Of a stretch of 64,000 nucleotides of DNA, positions 12,157-24,592 are shown piece after piece. A model generated the notes under the pieces. That model was not told the DNA's origin, did no database searches, and saw only the letters and a program-made list of their open reading frames with translations. Position 1 is the stretch's first letter. Every line of letters begins with the position of its first letter. Source of the stretch: Botrytis cinerea B05.10 (lineage: Eukaryota > Ascomycota > Leotiomycetes > Helotiales > Sclerotiniaceae); contig NC_037325.1 of the NCBI RefSeq assembly GCF_000143535.2, positions 868,001-932,000 on the forward strand. Direction: 5' to 3'. The position numbers and the translations under genes are program-made.

Positions 12157-13206
12157 ATGTCTAAGAATAACTATAAAGACATTGTTGTCACCATCCAAAA
12201 CAAGATAGGAATCATCAAAGTAAGACCTGTATATTTAGTATCTAGTATAAGAGCTTACTGATGCATAACTAGTTCAATCGTCCTCAAGCTCTTAATTCTC
12301 TGGGAGGAAGTCTAGTACCCGAGACCATTGCTGCTCTACGAGAACTAAATGAGCATCCCGACACCGTATTCACAGTTTTAACAGGAGAGGGTAGATTTTT
12401 CTGTGCCGGTGCAGATGTCAGACGTGAGTTTCTGGAAAAATTCTAATGTTCACAACGTGCTGATATGTGAAATATAGAAGATGGCGCATTATCTGGCAAG
12501 AAGGAATATGCCAATGCCGCGGAAAAGAAAATTACATACCTCTCTAAATTTACCTTATGTAAGCGCCATTTTAACTCCAGAATTAATAGAGAGACCTAAT
12601 GATCTAGCTCTCGAACTCATGCGCTCAATAATCGACCATAGCAAAGTTTTCATCCTCGCTCTAAATGGGCCGGCAGTAGGAGCTGGAGCGGCATGGTTTC
12701 CTGGGGTAGCTGATATTGTCCTCGCGTCTACATCAACCTACCTCCAAATTCCATTCTCGGCACTTGGTTTAGTTCCAGAATGTGGCTCGGCTATTTCACT
12801 AACCCAATCCATGGGTGTTCATCGCGCTAATGAATTCTTGATGTTTGGAGGAAAGCTTACTGCAGATGATATATTATCATTTGGGATTGCTAATCGAATC
12901 TTTGAGAAAGAAGGATTCGAGGAGAAGGTGATTGAGTACTTGGGAGGTATTTTGAAGACTAATGATGGGAAGAGTATGATGGAGGCGAAGAGATTGCAGA
13001 ACTTGCCATTGAGAGATTCGAGAATATTGGCGGTGTATAATTCGATTGATGCGTTGGCTGAGAGATTTGTTGATGGAGCGCCATTTGAAAGATTTGAAGC
13101 TAAGAGAAAGGAAATGGAGGGTGAGTAACCAAACGACTTTCCGACACTGGCATTTAGCTAACACAAATTTGCAGCCAAATCTAAAGCTCGAACCTCAAAA
13201 ATCTAG
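12157..13206 (+). CDS. Peroxisomal enoyl-CoA isomerase/hydratase family protein
   Basis: A crotonase-fold enzyme, most like the fungal delta3,delta2-enoyl-CoA isomerases (Eci1 type) that move double bonds during beta-oxidation of unsaturated fatty acids. Five exons (12157-12219, 12273-12423, 12478-12558, 12608-13120, 13175-13206) give 279 residues. Visible features: start MSKNNYKDIVVTIQNKIGII, the FNRPQALNSL strand, oxyanion-hole segments FCAGADV and NGPAVGAGAAW, and LGLVPECGS, whose Glu sits where the catalytic acid of Eci1-type enzymes lies. The C terminus is TSKI, a PTS1-like peroxisomal signal, encoded by a 32-nt last exon. Reading straight through the last intron gives a stop two codons on, so an unspliced transcript would lack the signal. 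A long open frame beginning at 12481 is out of frame with exon 3 and is not the true start. Hydratase activity cannot be excluded. Confidence 0.88.
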
Positions 13207-14058
13207 AGTGGGCAAGTTCTTGGAATGTTGATACAATGCACAGAAATAAATACACAGAATTTCCTATAGACCGTGTTGTAGTAAAATGATCTATCTGTTT
13301 CTTGGTTGCAGGCTTGCATCCTCAAAGCGTTTGAATCATTTTCTGTATTCTGCTGCTAGGAACAGCCTCCTGGTTCCTACCTGGGTATAGCCAATAAATA
13401 CCCTCCGGTTATGAATTTAATCCTAGATTAATTAGATTTCTAGGATCTTGTGGATATTTTACACCATTGAATTGATAGTTTTTCTCAATTGAGAGATGCG
13501 TTTGTTTTCAAATTAGATGTGTTTTAGTGGTCTCTAAAATAAGAGAAGTCTAGTTGCCATTCTATTGGCTTGCCTGTTAGAACAAACAACCTAGTGTGGG
13601 CAATTGCATCGCAGGCACGGTAAAGTAATTGTGAGAGGAAGCAGCTAATGGGATCTGGCGGCTTCTGCTACGTTTAGGTAGATGTTTGTGTTGAAACACG
13701 TGACTAAGTCATATGTCATTTCCACATACGTAAGTGGGATGGTAGAACCCCTTCATACGAAGGGGTAGACAGAATAATAGAACCCTTTTACCCCATACGC
13801 GTTTTTGTGTATACACCTCCTTACGAAGTCTGTCCAACAGTTTGGCTGCTGCTGAAGCTCTTAGCATATATGTAGTTTTAGCGTCAGATGTCACTCTCCG
13901 TCAAGCAAACGCGGGGTAAAGGCCAGTTTCCATCTTGCTCAAACTTAGCACGGTCTTCTTAGTCAATACGTTTCGCTCATTCTGATTGAGACAAAGGAGG
14001 ACTAGAGCCCACTTGCACTTTCATTTGGATTCAATTCAACGACGGACTTGACAACGCG
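13207..14058. other. Intergenic region
   Basis: An 850-bp spacer between two plus-strand genes. It contains an imperfect self-complementary stretch around 13730-13810 (repeats of CATACG, CTTCG and CCCC) but no open frame with protein-like features. Confidence 0.5.
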
Positions 14059-15646
14059 ATGGCCATTACTATGTGTGCTGTGTGTGGTGAATGTGATGGT
14101 AAAATCCTCCGTTGCAGTCGATGTCATTCTCGTGAATATTGTGGTATGTTTTTCGTCCCTCCTCTTTAATTCCTCATCGATATCCGAATGAAGTGGTTCA
14201 AATCCGGTATCCAAGTCAACCGTGGCAAATTTCAAATCAACTTCGCAATCTTCAGGAAGCTTGAGGTATCAGGAACTACGTAAGCTAACATTTCTTTTAT
14301 CAATAGGCAAAGACTGTCAAACCCAGGATTGGCCAACCCACAAGAAATCGTGCAAACGACAAAATTTCATCTTGAGAGTTGACTTATGCCCTTCTTATCT
14401 CACCAATCCTCGCGTTACGCGAACTCTCTCATGCCCTGCTAATGCTTCTTTTGCCGATCTGCATGAAGCGCTTCAGATTGCATTCGGATGGAAGGACTGC
14501 CATCTCCATGAGTTTGAGGTTCTCAATCACAGCGAATCCATGGGCGATAAATTCTCGGCCAGCTCGCGGGCAACGCTCCTCCGCATAAGCCCCTCAAACA
14601 TCCTGGAAGAAGCTCAAGACGACCAGAACAAGTGTAGCAGTGAAACTTTACTTAACCAAATCCTGGATGGAGAATTGACAAGAGGTAAAACCATATTGTA
14701 CCGCTATGATTTTGGAGATGACTGGGAGCATGTCATGGTTTGTGGAGGACGAGCAGATCCAACCGAGAATTTCGAACTTTTAGGTGGAGAAGGCCATGGG
14801 TGTGCTGAAGATGTGGGAGGATCTTATGGATGGATCAAGTTAATCGAAGCTTACGATTCAAATAACCCGACAAAAGATCAGCGAGAAACTATGGATTGGT
14901 TTGAGGAAGAAGCACATAACAAAGATTCATATGGCCTCCGAGGAGCAGCAAAATACACATGGGACAAAGAAAAATTGAACACGGCTCTCAAGGAGCTCAA
15001 CACTTCAGCCCTATCTGGAGATGCTTCTTCAATTCTTCTGATATCGCTGGGCAAGGAATTTTGGTTCGATGGAATGTATGCCGATATGATTGCCAAGCTT
15101 CGCACTAAAGCCACGGTCAGAGAAGTAACGGATAGCATGTCAGCAATGAAACACGTCAAGAAATCAATCGAAAATTATAGCACTATCATAGTCACTGACG
15201 CAGTTTTTATGCAACCCATATACCATGCGATCAACCGGGAATTGATTGGATACGTCAAATCAGGTGGGAAAGTGATATTTGGCTTCATGGTTCCGAATCT
15301 TGCAGAGCCACCAACATTTGAGAAGTTCTTCAGCAGTTCAGGCTGGGGTCTCAACTGGAAATTTGGTACTTACACCAGAGATACATACGAAGTCAACAGT
15401 CAGGCCCACCTCACGGGACTTTGTCAAGCTACCTTGAAGTCTTATAGCATGAAAGCTCTCAGTTTACAAAATGCTAAGCCACAAGACAGAGTGTACGCAG
15501 GTCCTGATGGCGCTAGAGATCAAAGTCCTGCTATTTTCGCTAAATATGAAAGAAGCGGGGCAAAACAGGGTTATGTTGGCTGGCTTGGCGATGTCAATAC
15601 GGAGGAAGGAACAACCACGTTGCTTTTAGCAATGTGTGGCTTCTGA
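14059..15646 (+). CDS. MYND zinc finger / pRiA4b ORF-3-like fusion protein
   Basis: Two exons (14059-14143 and 14307-15646) encode 474 residues. Residues about 6-45 form a MYND-type zinc finger: CAVCGECDG, LRCSRCHSREYC, then CQTQDWPTHKKSC, with the intron in the middle of the finger. Residues about 48-240 match the plasmid pRiA4b ORF-3-like domain: DLHEALQIAFGWKDCHLHEF, YRYDFGDDWEH, and EDVGGSYGW are its signature pieces. The C-terminal part (about 280-474) starts with SILLISLGKEFWFDGMYADM and contains GGKVIFGF, a Rossmann-like alpha/beta pattern reminiscent of amidotransferase-like folds; I cannot name it. MYND fingers usually bind proline-rich partners, and the function of the pRiA4b domain is unknown. 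An upstream in-frame extension to 14222 is intronic: the finger's first Cys pairs are in the upstream exon. Confidence 0.88.
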
Positions 15647-15910
15647 GGCTTTTCAATGGTTCACTACTCAGAAGCATAAGATATCTGTTAATCAAAACTG
15701 CTTAGAGATCTTCTTGTCTTGCTTGCTTTTTATTCTAAAAGTTGTGAATTTCATAGCAATGCCATAATAATCGGCTCAACTCACCGCGGTCTCGTTTTCC
15801 GCCGTTGAAGTGTTGAAGTTGATCACGATAAGACAATGTGAATGGTGCTGTCTTTCTCAGAGCCCAATAGACGTGAATAATTTTCAACTATCTCTTACCT
15901 CCATCAAACG

Positions 15911-16916
15911 TTATCGGGATTTGTACCAATCCATGAGTTCTGCAGGAAACCCTTCACCGTGTACCCCCGGAACAGGCTCGATCAACAACAAAGGGTTTAG
16001 TTGCCCATATTCCCTAGTCAAAACCGTCTGAACAACTTTATGAAGTTCGATCTCTTGTTTCAAAGTTGAGGCATATGAGCCATCTCCATGGGACAATGGA
16101 ATATAATCACCCATCCGACCAATAGTCTTGAGTGGTCCTTTGCGATTCTGGTGCTCAACCTAGAGATCTCTAGTTCCAAACCGGTCTCGGTCTGGATATA
16201 AGGTGATCATTTACTACTCATATTCAGGCTTTCGCAAAAATACCCATTCAGAAAGGTTACCGGCGCGTAGTTCAAATTTGGCTCCCAGCACTCTCGCTAT
16301 ACTCAATGTAGTCACAGTGAACATTTTCTTCCCGAAATTTGTGCCAATATTACCTCACTTTTGTGCTGCCGATACAGGGTAACAAATTAAAGAATAGGGC
16401 TAGCTTTTTACCGCTTCCGACATCCAGCGGTGCGCCAACATATCGGACATATACCAGACTTTTCAATGCAGCGAATTTATAGTGATCTCGAGATAAGGTA
16501 TCAATATTAGCAGGAACAAGTAAAGCGCTATTAGCACGACCGAACTTGAAGATGTCGATAAGTGTTGTCGGTGACGAGGGGGTTTGATGCGCCCAGGACG
16601 GGAATTGCGTAAATAAAGAGAATTGCAGATTACACAATCGACATTCCAGTTAACTGTTCACGATTCTAAGCTATGGGCTTAGATAATTGAATTATTGGGG
16701 GTATGCTCCAGTTGACGTACGTGAATCATTGGTCAAGGAGTGCGCTATCTCCTTTAAAAGCCGGAGTAATATATTCTGTAGTCCGGGAGGTATGAAAGAC
16801 CATCCAAGGGTCGTATTTCGCCCCCACCCAGACCTCATCATTACATCGATCGCCAAGTAACTTCTGACAAATACATCGACCTCGATACAATCAAAGGGCC
16901 GCAGCGCTCGAGTCAA
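15911..16916 (-). pseudogene. Remnant of an NRPS-like adenylate-forming enzyme
   Basis: Broken pieces of an AMP-binding (ANL superfamily) enzyme of the fungal NRPS-like/adenylate-forming reductase type. In minus-strand order: 16916-16692 gives a possible N-terminal piece (weak); 16637-16350 gives the clear core with SPTTLIDIFKFGRANSALLV, YVRYVGAPLD and LLPCIGST, matching the helix, the hinge and the G-S-T substrate loop of these enzymes; 16300-16120 reads as the following C-terminal subdomain but with several stops and frame shifts; 16135-15911 gives KTIGRMGDYIPLSHGDG, the GR-x-D hinge motif (here GRMGD). Nothing resembling the carrier, reductase or thioesterase parts follows towards 15650. 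The order of motifs on one strand makes chance unlikely. Confidence 0.72.
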
Positions 16917-18060
16917 TCACCAAATTTTTTAGGTACTCAAAATTTCATCCAGCATTCGAAACACCCAAGCATTTGATCCTCAACTAGCATATGCATCAAA
17001 AGAGTGACGGGAAACATGCAGCCTACATCATGAGGGCAGTGAGGCCATTATAGATCTTGATCAGAGAGAAAGGATGTCTGAAAGAAAGAGCTGTGATTAT
17101 ACAGATCTCTGACAATATTGTTCGAGACTAGCTCCCTTTGCTCTCAGATCCACATGAATCATGCACTCGACACAAACGGTGTTCGATCAGATAATAAATT
17201 CAATAAAGGCATACGAGAGCAAAAAGGAATAGACAATAACGTGCTTCAGATTTCTAAGCCTTACGCGACGATGATGAGTTATCGAACACTACGCCTTGCG
17301 AGAGCTGAATCAAAAAAGAACTCTAGATTTGATTAGGTCAAAAGAACCTAGTCATGGCCAATGTCCATAGAAATATACACTTATCTGAGACTCTTCTCAT
17401 GGGAAAGAGAAGTATGGACGCAAAGACTGAAACTTGTATATGGTGAAGGATGAATAACAAATCATGAAAAAGTAGTGGAGGAAATGAATGTATAATGGAA
17501 TACATAGATGAGATACGGTAGGTATGCGAGTCGAGGAAAATAGGTGGGATATGCAGAGGAGAACCAAAGAAGGGGCCAAGATACGGGGAACAAAGTTTCA
17601 ATCATGTGGACTTCGAAATTGACAGCACAGAGGTACGCTTAAAGCATGCTCTTTGTCTGATGTCAGACGTGCAGAGTACTGAATGTTCAAGGCCAGGGAT
17701 GGAGGAAGCTTAGTCCCGTCGAATCTTGTCAACCGAGGAACAGCTTAATATCATAAAAGTTGTATACTTTATTTTTGTATTTGTTATTATACACAGGGGT
17801 ATTAATCGCAAGGTATGCCAAGGTATCGCGGATTTCGTGCCCTTTCCCATAACTCCATGTAGCCATGAAAACCTTTGATCCCATGGCATCTCAGAATGCC
17901 GTTTCGCATCTTATTTTCTGTGGTCGCTGCTCATTATGCAATCCTGCAAGAAGCGTGTGTTGCATCATAAAATCTCAAAATGAGGTATTCGTAACGTTTC
18001 TGTAGTGTTCAAAAGTCCATAGACGAGAAAAAAATGGAATTATAATCGCACGTCTCGTAA
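16917..18060. other. Intergenic region
   Basis: A 1.1-kb region between the adenylating-enzyme remnant and the RRM gene's 3' end. Frames of 60-87 codons are present but have no protein-like character. The part nearest 16917 could hold more of the decayed enzyme's 5' end, but I could not recognise motifs. Confidence 0.5.
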
Positions 18061-19287
18061 TCATCTATAGCCGCGATTTCTATCATTTCCTCGCCCGGCG
18101 TTCCAGTTGTTGCCATTGCGGTTGTTGCTGTTACCAGCACGACCTCCTACAAGATTGTCGCTATAAAGTCCTTGGCTTCTGGTGTTGTTACGACTGCCCC
18201 CATCCCGGTCATCGGTATCCATACGATCGTCAAATCCGTAGGAACCATCGATAATATCATCCCGAGAACTTCGCGAGCTATCATATCTTGAATCATAGCT
18301 ATCAGAAACTGAACTACGTTCAACACGGCTAGCTCTTGGACCGGTAGGAACGCTTAATCGAGGCGCAGAACGTTGGTTGGCCGGTTGAAGCGTTGGCGCG
18401 GGAGCTCCCGATTTGTTGTAAACGTGCAATAAATTACCATCCGCCTATCATGGGTTCGTTAGTAATGATTCAAGGATGTTCTACCCTGACTGAAAATACC
18501 TCTTGGTTGTTGAATGTATCAATGACGTTGTCAGCTCCATCTTTGGTATCAAAAATGATCTCCGCGATAATTCTGGGGTAATCAGAGATAAGGCGGCAGC
18601 TGAGTGGAGGCCCACCAACTGGTGTCATCGCGGTCTCGATATCTTGTGCGGAAGTGCCTCGTGCGAAATTTTCTGCCATTACAATGTATGGTCCTGCGAG
18701 TCCCTTGATAGACATGCTTTTAGTCGCCTTTGATTTCCCAACGATGTTATACTGAGCGTTCAGGTTCGGTGTTGATGCAGAGCCGTTGAAAGCTTTCGCA
18801 AGACGATCATTGCGCACACGCGTATTGATATTCTTAGGGCCCCGAGGAGGATTTTGAGATGTTCTAGAACTGCCTGGGTTGTTAAGAGAGTGCAGATCAT
18901 GAGTCCATTCCGCATCAACATTTCCGACAGTGGGTGTGGAATTTTGCCTTGGTGCAGGTTTGGGTGCAGCCGGGCCACGCTATTCGATTGTTAGATTCGT
19001 AGATTTGTAGACACCTGCCAATAGCCTCCATACCTTTCCAACACCCATCCTGCTTGCAAGTGAGGGACCAGTGCCTGGCTTGCGATTGTTGTTTGTCGCT
19101 CCTGGCGCACTTGCTCGACGATTCTTGCCCAGGAATTTGTTTGCTAGAAGCTCATCCTTGCGACGCTCACGTCCTAATCTTATGTCAGTCACTGGCAACA
19201 TAGCCAAGATACTGCATATTCTGATCAAGGTTAACTACCTTTGTTAATGAATCCATTGAAATCGGGTAGATCAGTTTTGGGTGCCAT
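18061..19287 (-). CDS. RRM-domain RNA-binding protein
   Basis: Four exons (19287-19239, 19173-19034, 18979-18500, 18444-18061) join in frame to 350 residues. The N-terminal 65 residues (MAPKTDLPDFNGFI, then a basic RERRKDELLANKFLGKNRR stretch) are probably disordered. An RRM-type domain lies at about residues 150-228: beta1 GPYIVMAENFARGTS, an RNP1-like strand IIAEIIFDTKDGA, and the closing GNLLHVY. The C-terminal 115 residues are Ser/Asp/Arg-rich and end in a Gly/Arg/Asn stretch (GRGNDRNRGYR), typical of RNA-binding proteins. The combination resembles Yra1/Mlo3-like export adaptors in outline, but the RNP motifs are divergent and I do not give a name. Confidence 0.78.
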
Positions 19288-20160
19288 AGTGATAAGTTGC
19301 AGCTACCGCTACCTGTTATTAGTGTTATGAAGGTTGATAGATTCGCAGATTTCCTGAAGTCCTCCCTCAACAATACTCAAAAAGGCGGATGGAGATTTTC
19401 AAGATCGAATGATAATATTTGAGGTCAAAGACAGGAGTTAAGGTGAACGAGGGATAGGATGGCCGAGGATAAATGAGTCCAGGTCGCGAAAGTTTAACGT
19501 CGCATTTGGGGAGTACGCGAGTTGCTGTGAAGCGGGAGGTGCGGCCGCGTGATCAAGCGTACGGGTTGATTTGAAATATCTTGAACATGGCCTACAACGG
19601 ACGATGTTCTTTTATCTTTGTTCACTCCATGATCTTATGAATAGATATATTTTGAATAAAACCGTGTGGAAGGTGTAGTGAAATTGGTCTGAGTTTTCAA
19701 GGTCAGATCGATTTGTAAATTGATTTACCACCAAGGGCTAGACTCCAAGAATACCTAGGAATCTTGCAACCTCGTTACCCCCTTTCCTATTTCAAGAGAC
19801 TCATATTGGTTGACTGTGACATTACAACTCAGGTAGGTACAGATGCCACCCAGATAAGTTTGTTCCTTTGCTCTTGCCAGTTTCCAATGGTGCGGTATGT
19901 GATCTTGTTCATTCAACTTCTATTTTCCTTCTGATTCTCTTCAATCAACAACTCAATCTTTACATGTTGATTCCTTTTGGATTTTTGGTTAACGAACTAC
20001 AAATAAGTAAGAATATTTCTTTTTCTCTTCTCTGTGTATTTTTCTGATCTAGCCAGTTCGCTGGATTTCACGTGCTTCTCGTAATCTATCTTCGCATTCT
20101 TGGATTTGTGCCCCTTAACTGATGAAGTGCAGGTAAATTCCGAGAGCGAGTTAAACGAAC
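19288..20160. other. Divergent intergenic region
   Basis: An 870-bp spacer between the RRM gene (-) and the large gene starting at 20161 (+). The last 200 bp before 20161 are pyrimidine-rich (CTTCTATTTTCC and similar), consistent with a 5' UTR. No other gene was seen. Confidence 0.55.
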
Positions 20161-23100
20161 ATGGCTTCCATATCATTTCAAACCCCTGAAAAGATGAATG
20201 ATGAGAATACACCTCTACCTCGAATCCCACATACACCCAACTCACACAAGATCCAAGATTTGGGACGAACATCTTCCCAAAAGAAAGCTCGACAAATTTT
20301 TGATAGTTTAAGAGGTTTGAAGTCACGCGGGAGACTCAATAGTGATGTGGAAGATGAGGGCGGTCATTCTAGCCCTATTCGCCGCAAAAATTCAACATGG
20401 GACTTCTTGGGAACAATTCGTACAAAGAGATCTGGTGAATTCGGTCCTCCTGAGAATGAAAGACCTCTCACGACAACTCCTCTCAAAGCAGACCTGCAAA
20501 TTAGTATGTAAGAATGACTTCAACCTCTCCAGTTTAAGCTAATACTATGTTTGTAGACGAGGCATCAGAATTGCTTCCAAAAAGACGAAAGAGTCTTGTT
20601 AACATAATCGGATCAATCTCGAACAAGGCATCCCCTCGACGTAGTACAACCCTTCGTGAAAACACATCTGAAGAAAAGAAGTTGCCAGATTGTTGTGAAG
20701 AGGGCGTATTTGCCGAGAAGTTGGCAAAAGAGTTGATAGGTTTGGAAGCGAACAACCTGAGTCCTTTGCACACACCAGCATTGGAGGTTCAATCAGGATT
20801 CCCTCAGGAACGGTTAGGAGGAGCTCATAATCTGGAAGCAAATGTCAATACTATAATCGATAGTGAGTTTGTCATTACGTCACGATAATATTTCATGGGA
20901 GGGATACGTCTAACCAATACTCAAGATCTTCAAAAGTTTCGAAGTTCTGAAGCTCTACCCAATATTCGAGCAGGATGCGAAACCGACAGCTGTAAGTATT
21001 CTTGCTCCGAGTATTCTGAAGTATGTGTTTTGATACTTTGACTATAGGGACGAGTCAAGCGCAGACACTAAAAAGTGTAGGATCTAACGAGCAATTGACA
21101 AGCCAATCTCCAACAACAGACGTAGATGGAGACGGATCCAAAACACCAGACTCATATCTTTGCTCGATTATTAAGTCTTTTGACGACTATAACAATGAAC
21201 AGTTTGCCGCCAAAGGGGAAGGGCGGATTGTCTCTCCATCGCCCTCCCCTGGTAAGTTGCAACCAACTATACCCGTTGATTTTCTGAAGGATTCGAGCCC
21301 AGATGTGATTCCTGAGAGATCAGGCCCAAGGTAATTGTTCTTTTACAAGTTGCAAACTTTGTCTAACGCCTATTATAGCAATCAATTCATGGATACGCTT
21401 TCATCGACAGGTTGCCAAACTAACATACTGGCAACACCAGAGCAAATATGCCGCGAGGGGACACGGCCAATGATTACAATCCGGGGAGTGACATCTGATT
21501 CTAACTCTAGATCGACATTTGAGGATCAGATGGCTCCATCACCACCAACATGGCAAGCCGCAGCGAAATCCAGAAACGCAATGCTGGAAAGCAGAGCCAG
21601 ACTTCCTTGTCTGTTTGATAGAAAATATGTTCAGCAGATCGATACTCCTTTTGTTAACTCAATAGAAGAACGAAAGAGTCACTGTCAAAGCTTACAGCCA
21701 ACCCCATCTACGTCCGATGAATCGGATCATCGGAGGATTATCCGCAATGTCAAGCAGACCGTAAATAAAATGACAAAGAACCTCCATCTTTCATCATCCT
21801 CGGAAGAGACTATAGAAGATTGGGACGAAGGGTTCCCAAAGGAGAAGACATCTGACAAGAGCCTAAACGAAGCCTCGGAAACCGTCGAAGATTTTTATAC
21901 TAAAACACTGGAGGAAGTCTCAGGCGTTACAATGATACACAAGAACATAAGTTCGTTCACCAGCCTGCAGTTTTTGGACGGCGCAGTATTTGTAAGATAT
22001 CCTCAAACAGAGGCCAAATGGCGCCTTATGCAATACTTCCCAACAGGAAGCCTTGCCATTTCAGACATTCGCAAGCGAAACAAGGGGGAATATTCAGATA
22101 CGATATCATATTGCCCAGAAGAATCTTGCATTTACGTTCATCTATGGGGGAAAGTTCCCAAACCAGAGCCGGAGATTAGTGTTCGCGTTAAATATCCAGA
22201 AACGAAGACCCGATGGGCTCGAACAAAAATCTATGACAATGGCGATCTTGCCATGGCTGCTATGAACCAAGAGAATCGAGGTGAATTCTCAGACATTAGG
22301 TACAATGCATCTGAGCGCTGTTTCTACGTTTACGCATGGGGTGATATTGTTGAAGCACCGAAACGTGGGGATCGCGTTGACTGTTCAAAAATCAAAGCTG
22401 GATTGACACGGACACAGACTTATGGAAAGAATGATTTAGCACTGGTCGATCTATGTGAACAAAGTCGTGCAAATTTGTCAGAAGTCAGGCACAATGCCTC
22501 GGAGCGCAGAATCCAATCTTTCATACTGGATGAAGCTATGGACGAGCTCGACAGTTTTCCCTTCGCAGATTTTCATAAATCAGAGACGGAGCGCAAAGTT
22601 TGTGTTGACTCTCCACGATCGACTCAAAACGAAATTCACGAATCTGAACCGGATATTTCAAGAGTTGAATTAGACAAAGTTTCCACGATTATTTACAGTA
22701 CTACTGAGCAAAGCTCACATGTAGAAGCACAAACGATAGGTGTCGAATCAATTTACAGAACCCGCGAGCCTGCATGGAGACCAACACTATCGCCTCTCGG
22801 TGATCAAGATGAGAGTGACCAAGATCTACCTGATTTCTCCGATTTGGAGAATGAGTTCCAACTTGTCACTATTGAATCTCCCGAAAGTTCTTCACTCAGT
22901 ATAAAATCGCAAGAGGGAGCAGAGGAAGAAGTTGGTGAGGATATTCCAGGAAGCAATGACATGAGCCTTTGTGTGGAAGCTGGAACTCCTCGAAAATCAA
23001 ATAATGAATTTTTTACTGAATTATTTATGAAAAATGGTTCTGATAGACCGGCACCTCTTCTCAGAGGCTCTAAGCAAACTCTTCAGTATCTGAATAGCCT

Positions 23101-24592
23101 TGGTTGTGTGAAGTCCAGCAGCAATTTGATGCATACACACGAAAATCTTCAGTCAGATCGCAAGACTGCAACAAAGATATGGGCTGAATCCGAAGATGCC
23201 AAAGAAATGTATCATTCTATTGAACCAACTCCCGAAGATGTTCAAGCAATGATAGATGAACTCTTCGCCCAAGCCACTCACCACGCATGGCTTGACAACT
23301 CTTCGGATGATGGAAGTGCGTCTCTCAAAATCGAAGTTGTCGAGGAAAAAGCTAGAAAAGGTTCAGATTCATCCTTTAAACAAGGTTACAAACTCTCGAG
23401 GTTTCTTGACAGTCAAGATTGCGGAGTTTCAGAACCCAACGAAGTTTCAAAGAATCAAGAAGAGATATTTCCTGAAACAAAGGGTGCGAAAGCGCATACT
23501 ATTTTCGGCTTTGACAATGACGCGGTACATCGCAGAGAGCGTTCAAATGCCATTTCTGGAGAAGGTCCTCCGGCGGCTCTTTGGTCGAATAAATTAAATG
23601 AGAGTATATATATTCTTCCTATCGACAACATTGATTTGTACGAGGAGAACGCTGGTTGTGGTGATCCAAAATCATCTTGCCCAACAGAAGTTGATGAGAC
23701 AATGGAAGCCTTTTCTACTGACGCAAACTTGACAATCTTTGTGCCAGAGCCCATTGATGCTGCGACTGCAACTAATCATAAACTGAATGACCATCTTTCT
23801 AGTCTTAATCTTGTCAAACAAGATTTCGACGACAAAAAAGAGAAAGCCGATGTCAGGCCAGGTCTCTGGGCTGCTACTTGTACGGGAGAGCAGAATAAGG
23901 GCAATGTATCTGCATGCACTGCATCTTCTATATTCAGTCAACTAGGCCTTGAAAACGCGCATGCGCCAGCAGCATCCAAGACCAAGGAAATTGTATCTTC
24001 TGATAACAAAAAATATGAGCAAGCAGATATCCGGAAAGGCAAGGAGAACATAGCCCAAAATGCCACTCTTCGTGTAGAAACAGTGTCGCAAGAATTTATA
24101 GACCGCGAAGTTCTTCCACAACTCAACACAAGATATGAATCAAAGCGAGTCCCCACTTTAGTAAACATCTTTCACTCGCAAGAAATGATGTCCCCATCTT
24201 CAGCTCGACCACTCTTAGACAGATGTTCCTCTCCTCTCCAGTCAGTCACCACTCCCAAGCGGGTAGAGGCATACACCCCAATCCATATTCCAAGAATTGT
24301 TACGCCGTCGGGGAAGATTTATAGTCCTGAACAACTGGAGGAGAATAAAAAAGTTTCGAATCCAATTCAGAGAGTGCAGACGCCGGGGAGTGGGTTGGAG
24401 AAGCAGTTTAAAGAGAGGGATTATTTTAATTTGGAGATGGAAGCGGACGAGGTGGATGGTGTAGACTTGAGTGGTGATGAAACGGAGATTAGTGAGGGAT
24501 TTGGCGAGAAATTGGAAAGGATGAGGGTGAGTAAGTATTGTTTGATGAACGAAGAGGGGGATAGTATGGGTGAGAATGAAGTAGAGGTATAA
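20161..24592 (+). CDS. Large hypothetical protein with triplicated W/G-rich module, 1403 aa
   Basis: Five exons (20161-20503, 20557-20862, 20926-20991, 21048-21330, 21379-24592) with in-phase GT-AG junctions give 1403 residues. The N-terminal 330 residues are Ser/Arg-rich and disordered (MASISFQTPEKMNDEN...). At about residues 535-710 three copies of a roughly 55-residue module occur (nt about 21985-22160, 22180-22350, 22365-22510). Each shows hydrophobic-x-Y/C-x2-Thr, Trp/Leu, Tyr, GDLA/GSLA, then NRGEFSDI-like and Y-N-x-SE-R-C-x-YV-x-WG. Copy 3 is degenerate and lacks the closing WG. The remainder is acidic and low-complexity. I do not recognise the family; the module count and the disordered context would fit a scaffold-type protein. 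Whether GTGAGTAAG at about 24527 is an additional intron near the end is unclear. Confidence 0.8.

Noticed and set aside
12481..13128. 215-codon frame starting at 12481 as the start of the isomerase gene
   Set aside because: Its first 40 residues are out of frame with exon 3 and run through an intron; the conserved N terminus lies in exons at 12157 and 12273.
14222..14306. In-frame upstream extension of the MYND/pRiA4b protein
   Set aside because: It is intronic; the MYND cysteines before it are in the exon 14059-14143.
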